Made by a program: the position numbers and the translations under genes
Origin: Actinomycetospora succinea
Lineage (GTDB): Bacteria; Actinomycetota; Actinomycetes; Mycobacteriales; Pseudonocardiaceae
Direction: 5' to 3'
Assembly: GCF_004363095.1 (NCBI RefSeq)
Contig: NZ_SNYO01000011.1
Coordinates: forward strand, 1 to 64,000
Length of the DNA stretch: 64,000 bases
Shown: positions 34,283 through 43,578 of the stretch, in pieces
How the letters are laid out: every line of letters starts with the position of its first letter
Position numbering within the stretch: the first letter of the stretch is position 1
Notes under the pieces: model-generated
Told to the model about the DNA's origin: nothing
The model's database searches: none
Seen by the model: the letters and a program-made list of their open reading frames with translations, nothing else

Positions 34283-35454
34283 AGGTCGTATCCGTCATGA
34301 CGACCCACGCCGCCGGCGGGGCCGAGTTCGCGTCGATCGAGATGCTCGACGCCCTCGCCGAGGACGGCCACGAGACCGTCGTGCTGACCAATCGTCCTGA
34401 TTTGGGCCGGGGCACGCGGGTCACCGTCCGCTCCGTCGACCTCGGACCGAAGCTGTCGGTCCGATCATGGCGTGCCCTGGTGCTCAAGGCGCCGAAGATC
34501 GTGCTGGAGTTGCGCGAGGCCCTCCGCCGCGAGGCTCCGTTCGACGTCCTCCTCGTGCACTACAAGAAGGAGCAACTCCTCGCGGCGCTGCTGCCGCGCC
34601 GTGTGGCACCGCGGATCGTGTGGGCCGAGTGGGGTCCGGTGCCCTACCCCCTGCGTCGCGGACTCCCCCGGCTCCTCTATCTCGCCGCCGCGCGGCGAGC
34701 CGCAGCCGTGCTGGCCATCTCCGAGGGCACGCGCCAGTCGGTCACCGACGTCGGGGTCCCGGCCGAGAAGGTGACCGTCGTCCCGAACGTCATGCGGACC
34801 GACGAGCTGGGGTTCACGGCCGCGGGGCGCGCGCGGGTCCGACTGGGGTTGGGCATACCTGACGACGCCTTCGTCGTCGGGTGCGTTTCGAGGTTCCACC
34901 CGAAGAAGCGCAACGACGTCGTCGTCGACGCCGTCGCGGCGCTCGACGACCCGCGCGTGCACCTCCTCCTGGCCGGGGACGGCGAGACGGAATTCGATCT
35001 GCGTGCCCGTGGCCGGGTGTTGGGCGAGCGCCTCCACATCGTGCCGACTCCGGGGGACGACGTGGCGGACGTGCTGTCGGCGACGGACGTCTCGGTCTTC
35101 TGCCCGTCACCGACCGAGGGCGCACCCCGCGCCGTGATCCTGGCGATGCTGGCCGGTCGGGCTTGCGTCTCCACCGGGCGCGAGGGCGTGCACGACCTCA
35201 TCCCGCAGGACGGTGGGCGGATCTGCTCGCCCGAGAACGACGTAGAGGCCCTCCGGGGGGTCCTCGCCGAATACCGCGACGACCTGGACCTGCGCGAGCG
35301 CCACGGGGCGAGGGTGGCCGCGATCGCGCACGAGACCTACGAGCGACGCGCGGTCGCGCGTCGCGCCGCGGCCCTGCTGGGCCAGGACCGCGGGCCGCTT
35401 GTCACCACCCGGGCGACCGGATCGAACAACACGGAAGAGGTGCACGGGGGATGA
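34279..35454 (+). CDS. GT4-family glycosyltransferase
   Basis: A 391-residue GT-B retaining transferase. MKVVSVMTTHAAGGAEFASI is the N-terminal glycine-rich loop. VLAISEGTRQSVTDVGVPAE and KVTVVPNVMRTDEL form the inter-domain hinge. VVGCVSRFHPKKRNDVVVDA opens the donor domain, and VSVFCPSPTEGAPRAVILAM is the E-x(n)-E donor site. It should extend the repeat unit in the cytoplasm. ATG 34279 is chosen by the ATGA overlap with the upstream stop; its own stop overlaps the epimerase start. Confidence 0.88.
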   Translation: MKVVSVMTTHAAGGAEFASIEMLDALAEDGHETVVLTNRPDLGRGTRVTVRSVDLGPKLSVRSWRALVLKAPKIVLELREALRREAPFDVLLVHYKKEQLLAALLPRRVAPRIVWAEWGPVPYPLRRGLPRLLYLAAARRAAAVLAISEGTRQSVTDVGVPAEKVTVVPNVMRTDELGFTAAGRARVRLGLGIPDDAFVVGCVSRFHPKKRNDVVVDAVAALDDPRVHLLLAGDGETEFDLRARGRVLGERLHIVPTPGDDVADVLSATDVSVFCPSPTEGAPRAVILAMLAGRACVSTGREGVHDLIPQDGGRICSPENDVEALRGVLAEYRDDLDLRERHGARVAAIAHETYERRAVARRAAALLGQDRGPLVTTRATGSNNTEEVHGG

Positions 35455-36428
35455 GTCGGACGGCGCTGGTGACCGGGGGCGCGGGCTACATCGGGATGGA
35501 GGCATGCGCGGAGCTCGCCGCGTCGGGGCGCCGGGTCCGCGCACTCGATGTGCTGCTGCACGACCAGCAGGAGCGTGCCGAGGAGCTCCGGGCGCGCGGG
35601 GTCGACCTCGTGGTGGGCGACATCCGTGACGTCGATGCGCGTGCCACGGCGCTCGACGGGGTCGACGAGGTGGTGCACCTCGCGGCGATCGTGGGCGATC
35701 CCGCGTGTGCGGTCGACCCCGATCTCTCGCGCGAGGTGAACGTCGAGGGCGCGAGGCAGCTCGTGCGTGACGCCCGCGACCGGGGCGTGGAGCGTCTGGT
35801 GTTCGCGTCCACCTGCTCGAACTACGGTCGGATGGCCGACCCATCGGTGCCGATCACCGAGGACGGCGAGCTCGCGCCGGTCTCGCTCTACGCCGAGCAG
35901 AAGGTCGGGATCGAGCAGGCGCTGCTGTCCGAGGACTGGAGTCCGCTCGAGCCGACCTGTCTGCGCTTCGCGACCGTGTACGGGGTGGCGCCGCGGATGC
36001 GCTTCGACCTCACCGTCAACGAGTTCGCCCGCGATCTGTGGGCCGGACGGCACCTCGAGGTGTTCGGCGAGCAGTTCTGGCGCCCCTACGTCCACGTCCG
36101 CGACGCCGCTCGCGCTGTCCGCCACGTCCTCGACCAGCCTCTCGACAAGGTCAGCCGGCGTGTGTTCAACGTGGGTCGCTCGGGTGAGAACTACCGGAAG
36201 CTCGACCTCGTCGAGGAGATCACGAAGCAGACCGGGCACGGGACCGTCGGGTACGTGGCACGTGCGGAAGACCCGCGCGACTACAAGGTCTCGTTCGACC
36301 GCATCGCGGCCGAGCTCGGCTACGCGACCACGATGACCGTCCCCGACGGGATCACGGAGGTCATCGCGGGACTCGAGGCCGGCCGCTTCGGGGACCCTTT
36401 CGCCCGCGCGCACCGGAACACGGACTGA
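35451..36428 (+). CDS. NAD-dependent sugar epimerase/dehydratase (SDR family)
   Basis: A 325-residue extended SDR enzyme. LVTGGAGYIGMEACAELAAS is the dinucleotide-binding turn, DVDARATALDGVDEVVHLAA the second β-strand region, VFASTCSNYG holds the catalytic Ser/Thr, and SLYAEQKVGIE the Y-x(3)-K pair. ATVYGVAPRMRFDLTVNEF and WRPYVHVRDAARAV are typical of NDP-hexose epimerases and reductases. The substrate is not readable. Its place just before two DegT aminotransferases suggests it supplies or modifies a keto-sugar for them. Starts within a GGGGG-ATGA overlap. Confidence 0.85.
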   Translation: MSRTALVTGGAGYIGMEACAELAASGRRVRALDVLLHDQQERAEELRARGVDLVVGDIRDVDARATALDGVDEVVHLAAIVGDPACAVDPDLSREVNVEGARQLVRDARDRGVERLVFASTCSNYGRMADPSVPITEDGELAPVSLYAEQKVGIEQALLSEDWSPLEPTCLRFATVYGVAPRMRFDLTVNEFARDLWAGRHLEVFGEQFWRPYVHVRDAARAVRHVLDQPLDKVSRRVFNVGRSGENYRKLDLVEEITKQTGHGTVGYVARAEDPRDYKVSFDRIAAELGYATTMTVPDGITEVIAGLEAGRFGDPFARAHRNTD

Positions 36429-36429
36429 C

Positions 36430-37581
36430 ATGGCCTCCGGTAACGACCCCGCCATCCCGCTGTTCGACCTCCGGCTCAGCGCGGCCGACCTCGCGGCCGT
36501 CGAGGCGACGCTGCGATCGGGCTGGCTCACCATGGGTCCCCGGGTCGACGCCTTCGAGAGCGCCTTCGCCGCGGCGCTCGGCGCACGCCACGCCGTCTGC
36601 GTCTCCTCGTGTACCGCCGCGCTGCACCTCGCCTACCTCGGCGCCGGCGTCGGTCCCGGCGACGAGGTCATCGTCCCGTCCGTCACCTTCGCGGCCACCG
36701 CGAACGCAGCTCTGTACTGCGGAGCCACGCCGGTCTTCGCCGACATCCGCGGGCCGCACGACCCCGGGATCGACCCGGTGCAGGTGGCCTCGCTGATCGG
36801 TCCCCGCACTCGAGCGGTCTGCGCCGTGCACTTCGCCGGCTACCCGGCGGCGGTGGACGTGCTCCGCGAGCTCTGCCGGCAGCACGGCATCGCGCTGATC
36901 GAGGACGTCGCACACGCCCCCATGGCGACGCTGGGCGGCCGGTCACTGGGCACCATCGGCCTGGCCGGGGCCTTCTCGTTCTTCTCGAACAAGATTCTCT
37001 CGTGCGGAGAGGGCGGGCTCCTCCTCACCGACGATGACGACGTCGCTGCCCTCGCCCGACGGCTGCGCTCCCAGGGCATGACCAGCGGGACCTGGAGCCG
37101 CCACACGGGAGCGACCGACACGTACGACGCCTCCGGTCTGGGATACAACTACCGCCTCGACGAGCCACGGGCGGCCCTGCTGCACTCCCGACTCGAACGC
37201 CTCCCCGAGGACATCGACCGACGACGCGAGCTGGTGCGGCGATACCGGTCGCTCCTCTGCGGGCTCGACGGCCTGATCGTGCCCTTCCGCGACGAGGACG
37301 TGGCGACGAGCGCCTGCTACGTGATGCCCGTCCTCGTCGCCGACCAGGAGCGTCAGGGGCCCCTGCGCCGCCACCTCCGCGAGAACCGCTCGGTCCAGAC
37401 ATCCCTGTTCTATCCGGCGGTCCACGAGTTCTCCGCCTACGAGAAGCGGTTCGGGGAGCAGTCGCTGCCCGAGTCGGAACGGTGGGCCCGCTCGGAACTG
37501 ACCATTCCGCTCTACCCGCACATGACCGTCGACCAACAGGACCGCGTGGTCGAGGCGATCGCGGAGGGACTGCACCGATGA
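36430..37581 (+). CDS. DegT/DnrJ/EryC1-family sugar aminotransferase (first of a tandem pair)
   Basis: A 383-residue PLP enzyme that transaminates a keto-NDP-sugar, usually with glutamate as donor. Landmarks: GWLTMGPRVDAFESAFAAAL, VSSCTAALHLAYLGAGVGPG, EVIVPSVTFAATANAALYCG, LIEDVAHAPMATLGG with the PLP-ring Asp, FSFFSNKILSCGEGG with the Schiff-base Lys, and the C-terminal GLGYNYRLDEPRAAL. It is a paralogue of the next gene and shares MTSGTW-RH and GYNYRLDEPRAAL. It starts one base after the epimerase stop and overlaps the next gene (ATGA). Confidence 0.9.
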   Translation: MASGNDPAIPLFDLRLSAADLAAVEATLRSGWLTMGPRVDAFESAFAAALGARHAVCVSSCTAALHLAYLGAGVGPGDEVIVPSVTFAATANAALYCGATPVFADIRGPHDPGIDPVQVASLIGPRTRAVCAVHFAGYPAAVDVLRELCRQHGIALIEDVAHAPMATLGGRSLGTIGLAGAFSFFSNKILSCGEGGLLLTDDDDVAALARRLRSQGMTSGTWSRHTGATDTYDASGLGYNYRLDEPRAALLHSRLERLPEDIDRRRELVRRYRSLLCGLDGLIVPFRDEDVATSACYVMPVLVADQERQGPLRRHLRENRSVQTSLFYPAVHEFSAYEKRFGEQSLPESERWARSELTIPLYPHMTVDQQDRVVEAIAEGLHR

Positions 37582-38714
37582 CCTGGACGGTTCCCCTCAC
37601 CGACGTCGTGGTGACGGACGACGACGTGGCGGCCGTGATGGACTGCTACGCCTCCGGCTGGCTGACGATGGGCCCACGGACCCGGGCGTTCGAGGACGCC
37701 GTCGCGCAGTTCACGGGTTCCACCCACGCCGTGGCCGTGTCCAGCGGCACCGCGGCGCTCCACCTGGCCTGCAGGGCTGCCGGGATCGGTCCGGGCGACG
37801 AGGTCATCGTGCCGACGATGACCTTCCTCGCGACGGCACACGCCCCGCGGTACTGCGGGGCGACACCGGTGCTGTGCGATTCGGCGTCGCCGACGGACAT
37901 GAACCTCTCCGTGGAGGACGTCTCCCGGCGCATCACACCGCGGACGAAGGCCGTCATCGCGGTGCACTTCTGCGGTTACACCGCGGACCTCGCGCCGTTG
38001 CGGACCCTGTGCGACGAGAACGGCCTGGTGCTCATCGAGGACATGGCTCAGGCCATCGGCGCGCGGTATGCCGACGGCCGACCGTGCGGGACGGGCGGCG
38101 ACCTCGCGTGCGTGTCGTTCTTCTCCAAGAAGCAGCTCAGCGTCGGCGAGGGCGGAGCGGTGCTGACCGGATCGAGCGGCGCGGCCGACATCGTCCGGTC
38201 CCTGCGATCGCACGCGATGACGTCCGGGACCTGGGACCGGCACCGCGGTCACGAGGACTCCTACGACATCGTCGATCTCGGCTACAACTACCGCCTCGAC
38301 GAGCCTCGCGCCGCGCTCGGCCTCGCGCGGATCCCGCGTCTCGCCGCCGAGATCGATGCACGCCGGGCGGCGGTCCTGCGGTATCGCGAACGCCTCGGCT
38401 TCAGTGAGCGGCTCACGCTGCTGTGGGACGACGAGGCCGTGTCCCGGTCGTCGCACTTCGCGTTTCCCGTGCTGACCGATACGCACGAGCTGCGGGTCCA
38501 CCTGCGCCGCAGCCTCGCAGAAGCCGGCATCCAGACCACCCGGTACCCGGCTCTCCATGTCCTCGAGGAGTACGCGGGTCAAACGGACGCGAGCCTCTCC
38601 GTGGCCGAGGCGACCGCGGACCGGCACCTGTGCCTGCCGCTGTGGGCCGGCATCGACGACGACACGGTGGACCGCGTCTGCGAACGCGTCCTCCACGACG
38701 TGCGAGAGGCGTGA
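37578..38714 (+). CDS. DegT/DnrJ/EryC1-family sugar aminotransferase (second of a tandem pair)
   Basis: A 378-residue PLP enzyme parallel to the gene before it: GWLTMGPRTRAFEDAVAQFT, VSSGTAALHLACRAAGIGPG, EVIVPTMTFLATAHAPRYCG, LIEDMAQAIGARYADG with the cofactor Asp, VSFFSKKQLSVGEGG with the Schiff-base Lys, and DLGYNYRLDEPRAALGLARI. Catalytic residues are intact in both copies, so they may act on different positions, form a heterodimer, or be diverging. ATG 37578 is fixed by the overlap with the upstream stop. Confidence 0.9.
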   Translation: MTWTVPLTDVVVTDDDVAAVMDCYASGWLTMGPRTRAFEDAVAQFTGSTHAVAVSSGTAALHLACRAAGIGPGDEVIVPTMTFLATAHAPRYCGATPVLCDSASPTDMNLSVEDVSRRITPRTKAVIAVHFCGYTADLAPLRTLCDENGLVLIEDMAQAIGARYADGRPCGTGGDLACVSFFSKKQLSVGEGGAVLTGSSGAADIVRSLRSHAMTSGTWDRHRGHEDSYDIVDLGYNYRLDEPRAALGLARIPRLAAEIDARRAAVLRYRERLGFSERLTLLWDDEAVSRSSHFAFPVLTDTHELRVHLRRSLAEAGIQTTRYPALHVLEEYAGQTDASLSVAEATADRHLCLPLWAGIDDDTVDRVCERVLHDVREA

Positions 38715-39631
38715 GCGACATGTCCGTGACGGAGAAGGTCCCTCGCACGGCGACCCGCCTCTCGTTCAAGGATTCACTGAAGAGCGCACTCCCCGTGCAG
38801 TGGCATGCACGGATGAGGTCGCTGGGACGTCTGCGGATGATCACGAAGCTTCGGGTGCTGGCGTACTCGGACGTGACGCTCCGGGACGTCCGGTGGGAGC
38901 ACGTGCGATACGTGCTCTGGGACCCCGAGGTCGAGAGTCACACGTACGACGTCGCCAATGTCGACGAGCTCGCGGAGTTCCTTGCCGACCTGCTGGGTTG
39001 CGACGTCGGTACGGCGCGACGGTATCTCGACGAAGGTGTGCGTGACGTCGAGTTCGACGAGCGCTGGCGGTCCCGTCTGGGCCGGCGCCTCGATCTGAAG
39101 TCCCGCGCGATGCTCGGCAACCGCCTCCTCTGGTGGGGCCTGGTGCGCATCCTCAAGCCGGCCCTCTGCGTGGAGTGCGGCGTCTACAACGGCCTCGGGT
39201 CTCTCGTGCTCCTGCGGGCCCTCGAGCTCAACACCGAGGAGGGCCATCCCGGCGAGCTGATGTCGGTCGACGCCGATCCGGCGTCCGGATGGGTCGTGCC
39301 TCCTCGCCTGGCCGACCGGTGGGAGCTCATCGAGGGAACGACGGCGGACGTCCTCGGTCCCACGCTGCTCGGTCGGCGGGTCGACCTCCTCGTCCACGAC
39401 ACACCTCACACGGCTGAGAACGCCGAGCACGAGTTCGGGCTCGCGCTCTCCCATCGGGCGGCGCGCACGGTGCTGCTCGACTCGTCCGGCGGGCGCACAG
39501 GTGTGCTCCAACGTCTGTGCGAGGAGCAGGGCGGCCGATACGCGCGATTCGTCGACGTCCCGTCGAACCACTTCCGCCGTGGGAGCGGCACCGGTGTCGG
39601 CCTGTTCACCGAGCCGGAGGCGCCGTGCTGA
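38711..39631 (+). CDS. SAM-dependent methyltransferase (class I, Methyltransf_24-like)
   Basis: A 306-residue protein. After a ~130-residue helical N-terminus comes a Rossmann core: LCVECGVYNGLGSLVLLRAL is the SAM-binding motif I, GELMSVDADPASGW motif II with its acidic end, and RVDLLVHDTPHTAENAEHEF resembles the motif of small-sugar methyltransferases such as CmcI/TylF relatives. Likely O-methylates a sugar of the repeat unit. GTG 38711 overlaps the stop before it (GTGA). Target unknown. Confidence 0.78.
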   Translation: MSDMSVTEKVPRTATRLSFKDSLKSALPVQWHARMRSLGRLRMITKLRVLAYSDVTLRDVRWEHVRYVLWDPEVESHTYDVANVDELAEFLADLLGCDVGTARRYLDEGVRDVEFDERWRSRLGRRLDLKSRAMLGNRLLWWGLVRILKPALCVECGVYNGLGSLVLLRALELNTEEGHPGELMSVDADPASGWVVPPRLADRWELIEGTTADVLGPTLLGRRVDLLVHDTPHTAENAEHEFGLALSHRAARTVLLDSSGGRTGVLQRLCEEQGGRYARFVDVPSNHFRRGSGTGVGLFTEPEAPC

Positions 39632-40815
39632 CGCGACCTCGGCGCCCGGTCGCGACCTCAGCCGGCGTGCGGGTGATGATGATCGAACAGGGCGGCCGTG
39701 GCGGAGTGGCGGACTACACGGCCGATCTCGTCGCGGCTCTGGCCGAGCGCGGAGTCGGGGTCGAGGTGGCCACGGCCCGCGATCACGAGGTCGACTACCC
39801 GGCCTCCACGGCGGTGCACCCCGTGTTCACCTACGTCCGACGGCGGTCCTGGGCGCTGACCGTCGCTCGCCGTATGCAGCTGATACGCGCGGTGAACGGG
39901 CTCGCTTACCTGGCCGGTGTCGCTCGGCTCCTACCGGCTGCCCGCCGCACCCGGCTCGTCCACCTCCAGAGCGGTGAGTTCCCACCGCTGCTCGCGGTCG
40001 CGTCCGTCCTGGTCAGGCTCGCGGGAGCACGGATCGTGCTGACCCCGCACAACACCTTCGACCGTGGCCAGAGCTGGGCCCGCTCCCACGCCGTGTGTCA
40101 GCGCCTCGCTGCCCGGGTGGTGGTCCACACGTCCGCCGACATTCCGCGACTGACACGCGCCGGTCGAGAGCGCGCCGTCGTCATTCCGCACGGTGACTAC
40201 GGGTCCCTCGCCGCGCGAGCCACACCCGGAGATCGGGCGACCGTCCGGCACGAGCTGGGCATCCCGAGAGACGCCACCGTCGCTCTCGTCTTCGGGCAGC
40301 TGCGGCTCGACAAGGGCATCGAGGACATCCTGGCCGCGCTCCCGCTCCTCCCGGAGCTCCACGTGATCGTGGCGGGAGCCGACGCCGGCGCCGGCGGCAT
40401 GGTGCGGTGTGCGCAGGCCGAGGTCGGATCAGGCGATCGACTGCACCTCATCGAGGGTCACCAGTCGTGGGACGCCGCCGCCGGGTGGTTCGCGGCCGCC
40501 GACGTGTCGCTCTTCGCCTACCGCATCGCGAGTCAAAGCGGCGTCCTGCTGTTGTCCTACGCCTTCGAGACCCCTGTGATCGTCTATCCCACGGGAGGCC
40601 TGCCCGACGCCGTCGACGACGGCGTGACCGGTTGGGTGACCGCTCGACCCGAAGTCCCCGCACTCGTCGACGCTCTCCTGTCCGCGGTCGAGATCGGCGC
40701 CGACGGCTGCGCCGCTCGCGGTCGTGCGGGCGCCGAGATGGCACGCGCGCGCTTCGGGTGGTCGACCATCGCCGAAGCCACTGCCGGCACGTACCGGGAG
40801 GCGGCGTGTCACTGA
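39625..40815 (+). CDS. GT4-family glycosyltransferase
   Basis: A 396-residue GT-B enzyme. VRVMMIEQGGRGGVADYTAD is the N-terminal loop. RIVLTPHNTFDRGQSWARSH and VVIPHGDYGSLA lie at the domain boundary, and ATVALVFGQLRLDKGIEDIL opens the donor domain. ADVSLFAYRIASQSGVLLLS then FETPVIVYPTGGLPDAVDDG is a donor-site variant in which S-Q-S-G replaces the usual E-G-F-G, common in GT4 proteins with the HGDY motif. GTG 39625 overlaps the methyltransferase stop by seven bases. Confidence 0.86.
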   Translation: MLTRPRRPVATSAGVRVMMIEQGGRGGVADYTADLVAALAERGVGVEVATARDHEVDYPASTAVHPVFTYVRRRSWALTVARRMQLIRAVNGLAYLAGVARLLPAARRTRLVHLQSGEFPPLLAVASVLVRLAGARIVLTPHNTFDRGQSWARSHAVCQRLAARVVVHTSADIPRLTRAGRERAVVIPHGDYGSLAARATPGDRATVRHELGIPRDATVALVFGQLRLDKGIEDILAALPLLPELHVIVAGADAGAGGMVRCAQAEVGSGDRLHLIEGHQSWDAAAGWFAAADVSLFAYRIASQSGVLLLSYAFETPVIVYPTGGLPDAVDDGVTGWVTARPEVPALVDALLSAVEIGADGCAARGRAGAEMARARFGWSTIAEATAGTYREAACH

Positions 40816-42269
40816 GCCTTGTCCGGGCCGCTCGCTCTCGCCGCGATCTCTCGACGGCCCTCGTCATCCAGCTCGCCGTGCGAGTGGTGGGGATCGCGGG
40901 CGGGATCGCGGTCGCAGCGGGGCTCGCCCGCGGGCTCGGCCACGAGCAGTTCGGCCAGTTTTCTCTGATGCTCCTGCTGCTCTCCATCGCGATCAACGTC
41001 GGCGATCTCGGTCTCACCACGACCGTCGTCCGCCAGCTGACCGTCCGGCCCGACGCGGAGGCCTCGATCGTCGGCGCGCTGGTGGTGGCCAGGTCGATGA
41101 CGGGCCTGCTCGGAGCCGCGTTCGTGGCGATCGGGTTCGCTGTCCTCGAACCTGCACCCGACGCGCGGCTGGTCGCCGTCCTCGGTGCCGCGACCCTGTT
41201 GCTGATGCCGCTCTCGTCACTGCAGACCGTGGGTCAGGCCAAGCTGCACGTGCAGGCGCAGAACGCGCTGCTCCTGATGCAGAGCATCCTGTGGACGACG
41301 GCCGTGATCGTCCTCGCGGCGACCCACGCTTCCCTCCTGGCCTTCGGCATCGCGTTCTGTGCCGTCAACGTGGTCCAGTCGGTGGTCACGTGGGCGATGT
41401 TCCGCCGCCTCGCTCCCCCGAGCTTCGCCGCCGTGTGGTCGACGTTGCGCCCCATCCTCATGATCGCCGCGCCCGTCGCGCTCGGCGGCCTGTTCGTCGC
41501 GTCCTACTACCGCGCGGGTGGTGTCGTCCTCTACGCCTTCCGCGGCGCCGGCGAGGCCGCCGACTACTCGGCCGGCGCTCGGGTCCTCGATATCCTCCAG
41601 GTCGTCCCGGCGACCCTCCTGAGTGTCGTTCTGCCCCTCCTGTCGAGTACGTGGCGAGACGACTCACCCGCCGCGAGGGAGCGGCGGTCCCGCCTCTTCG
41701 CCCTCGCGCTCAAGAGCGTCATGCTCGCGGCGGTGCCGATCGCCGTCGGCGGAGCCCTGCTGTCGTCCTCGCTGTCGGTCCTCGTCTACGGGAATGAGTT
41801 CGCGTCGTCCGGGCCGGTTCTCGCCGTACTGCTGCTGAGCTTCCCCGCCATCTGTGCCGGATACGTCGCCACCGGACTCGCCCTGGCCTGCGGTCGAACG
41901 GGCTTGTTCTGCGCGATCGCGGCCTGCGTGGCCGCGGTGACCATCCCTGTGAACCTGCTGGTGGTGCCTGTCGGCGGTGCTTCGGCGACGGCGTGGGTGA
42001 CCGTGATCGCGGAGTACGCCGTCGCGATCGTGACCTTCGCCGCGCTCCGCCGCGGCACCGGCGTCTCCTTCCCCTTCGCCGCGTGGGCTCGCACGCTCGT
42101 CGCGGCGGGTGTCATGGCGCTCGCCGTGTTGCCCCTCCGAGATGCGCCGGTCGTGCTCTCCGTCCTGGTCGGCGCCATCGTCTTCGCCATCGCCGGGCTC
42201 GCGGTCCGCGCCGTGACCCTCGAGGACCTCCGTCTGCTCGCGGACCGACGCGAGAGGGAGTGGGCCTGA
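40806..42269 (+). CDS. Wzx-type polysaccharide flippase (cluster II)
   Basis: A 487-residue polytopic protein with about 14 hydrophobic segments. LVIQLAVRVVGIAGGIAVAA and ARGLGHEQFGQFSLMLLLLS are the characteristic first helices (LARGLGxxxFGxF). DLGLTTTVVRQLTV and YRAGGVVLYAFRGAGEAADY resemble the MOP-superfamily substrate channel region, and VLVYGNEFASSGPVLAVLLL is the late conserved helix. It should flip the cluster II repeat unit. GTG 40806 overlaps the GT4 stop by ten bases. Confidence 0.9.
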   Translation: MSLSLVRAARSRRDLSTALVIQLAVRVVGIAGGIAVAAGLARGLGHEQFGQFSLMLLLLSIAINVGDLGLTTTVVRQLTVRPDAEASIVGALVVARSMTGLLGAAFVAIGFAVLEPAPDARLVAVLGAATLLLMPLSSLQTVGQAKLHVQAQNALLLMQSILWTTAVIVLAATHASLLAFGIAFCAVNVVQSVVTWAMFRRLAPPSFAAVWSTLRPILMIAAPVALGGLFVASYYRAGGVVLYAFRGAGEAADYSAGARVLDILQVVPATLLSVVLPLLSSTWRDDSPAARERRSRLFALALKSVMLAAVPIAVGGALLSSSLSVLVYGNEFASSGPVLAVLLLSFPAICAGYVATGLALACGRTGLFCAIAACVAAVTIPVNLLVVPVGGASATAWVTVIAEYAVAIVTFAALRRGTGVSFPFAAWARTLVAAGVMALAVLPLRDAPVVLSVLVGAIVFAIAGLAVRAVTLEDLRLLADRREREWA

Positions 42270-42270
42270 C

Positions 42271-43572
42271 ATGGCTCTGAGCGATCTGTCCTCCATGCCC
42301 CGCCGGCCCCGCCTCCTCGTGGTCACCAACCTGTACCCGCCGGTGGTGGTCGGCGGCTATGAGGTCGAGTGCCGGGACGTCGTCGAGCACCTCCGCTCCA
42401 CCTACGAGATCGACGTGTTGACGTCGCGAGACGGCCGACGCCGAGCTGCCCCCCGGCCAGACGTCCACCGCATCCTGCCGCGCGCGTCCGAGAACCGCTT
42501 CGGAGTCCTTCTCGCTCCATTCCACACATGGACCGGGGTGCGTCGCGTCGAGCGGTTTCTCGAGGGTCGCGACTACGACCTCGTCTTCGTGTGGAACGCC
42601 GTAGGCCTGCCCCATCTGGCGATCTCGCGGCTCGCGGAGCACATCCCTCGACTGGCGTTCAGGGTCTGCGAGCAATGGTTCAGTGGCCTCTACGAGCGTG
42701 ATCTCTTCCTCCGCTATCTCCGTCCGCAGGACACGCGTGCGGGCCAGTGGTGGTCCGTCCTCGTTCGTCGGGCTCACCGTCTCTGGGGCTTCCGGGCCGT
42801 GGGACCTCGCAGCCAACCCGCCGCCGTCTGCTGGAACAGCGAGTTCCTGCGCGGCACGGTGGCGCCGCCGCCTGCTGTCGAGATCGTCCACGAAGTGGTC
42901 GTCCACCCCGTCAACGCCGCTGCCGATGCGCTGACGACGCTCCGTCGGGAGCCTCCGGCCGGCGACCCGATCGTGGTGTTCGTCGGCCGCGTGGTCGAGG
43001 ACAAGGGGATCGACACCGCCATCGAGGCTCTCTCGGAGCTCCTTCGTCGTCATGGCGTACGAGCACGCCTCAGGGTGATCGGCAACGGTCCCCGCACCTA
43101 CCTGGCTGCTCTCAGACGCCGGGCCGAGGCCGTCGGAGTTGCTGACTTGGTCGACCTCGTCGGGCCTCGGCGGGGTGACACGTTGCGGGACGAGCTCGCG
43201 GCCGCGTCCGCCTGGGTCGTCCCCTCCCGCTGGGAGGAGCCCGCTCCGATGGTGGCGATCGAGGCTTCTCTTGCTCGCATCCCGCTCGTGGCGACCCGTG
43301 TCGGGGGAATCCCGGAACTCGTCCGTGACGGCGAGGAGGCAGTCCTCTTCGAACGCGACGACGCGCTCGGGTGCGCCGCAGCGCTGGCAGAAGTGCTCCA
43401 AGGCGGTCGATCTGTGGCCGATCGGAGCACGCGGGCGTTCCGTCGAGCGCAGGGACTGTCCTTCGGCCCCTACCTCCGACGGGTCGAGGGCTTCATCGAG
43501 ACGGCGCTTGCGTCTCCCCCCGCGGAAGAGCGAACCGATCGGCCATCGCGGGCCGCCACGGCGGAGGGGTGA
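42271..43572 (+). CDS. GT4-family glycosyltransferase
   Basis: A 433-residue GT-B enzyme. RLLVVTNLYPPVVVGGYEVE is the N-terminal signature. The donor half has PIVVFVGRVVEDKGIDTAIE, ARLRVIGNGPRTYLAALRRR, and a strong donor-site motif PSRWEEPAPMVAIEASLARI followed by PLVATRVGGIPELVRDGEEA. An inserted region near 130-190 (YERDLFLRYLRPQDTRAGQW) is unusual. One base after the Wzx stop. Donor and linkage unknown. Confidence 0.88.
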   Translation: MALSDLSSMPRRPRLLVVTNLYPPVVVGGYEVECRDVVEHLRSTYEIDVLTSRDGRRRAAPRPDVHRILPRASENRFGVLLAPFHTWTGVRRVERFLEGRDYDLVFVWNAVGLPHLAISRLAEHIPRLAFRVCEQWFSGLYERDLFLRYLRPQDTRAGQWWSVLVRRAHRLWGFRAVGPRSQPAAVCWNSEFLRGTVAPPPAVEIVHEVVVHPVNAAADALTTLRREPPAGDPIVVFVGRVVEDKGIDTAIEALSELLRRHGVRARLRVIGNGPRTYLAALRRRAEAVGVADLVDLVGPRRGDTLRDELAAASAWVVPSRWEEPAPMVAIEASLARIPLVATRVGGIPELVRDGEEAVLFERDDALGCAAALAEVLQGGRSVADRSTRAFRRAQGLSFGPYLRRVEGFIETALASPPAEERTDRPSRAATAEG

Positions 43573-43578
43573 TCGGCT

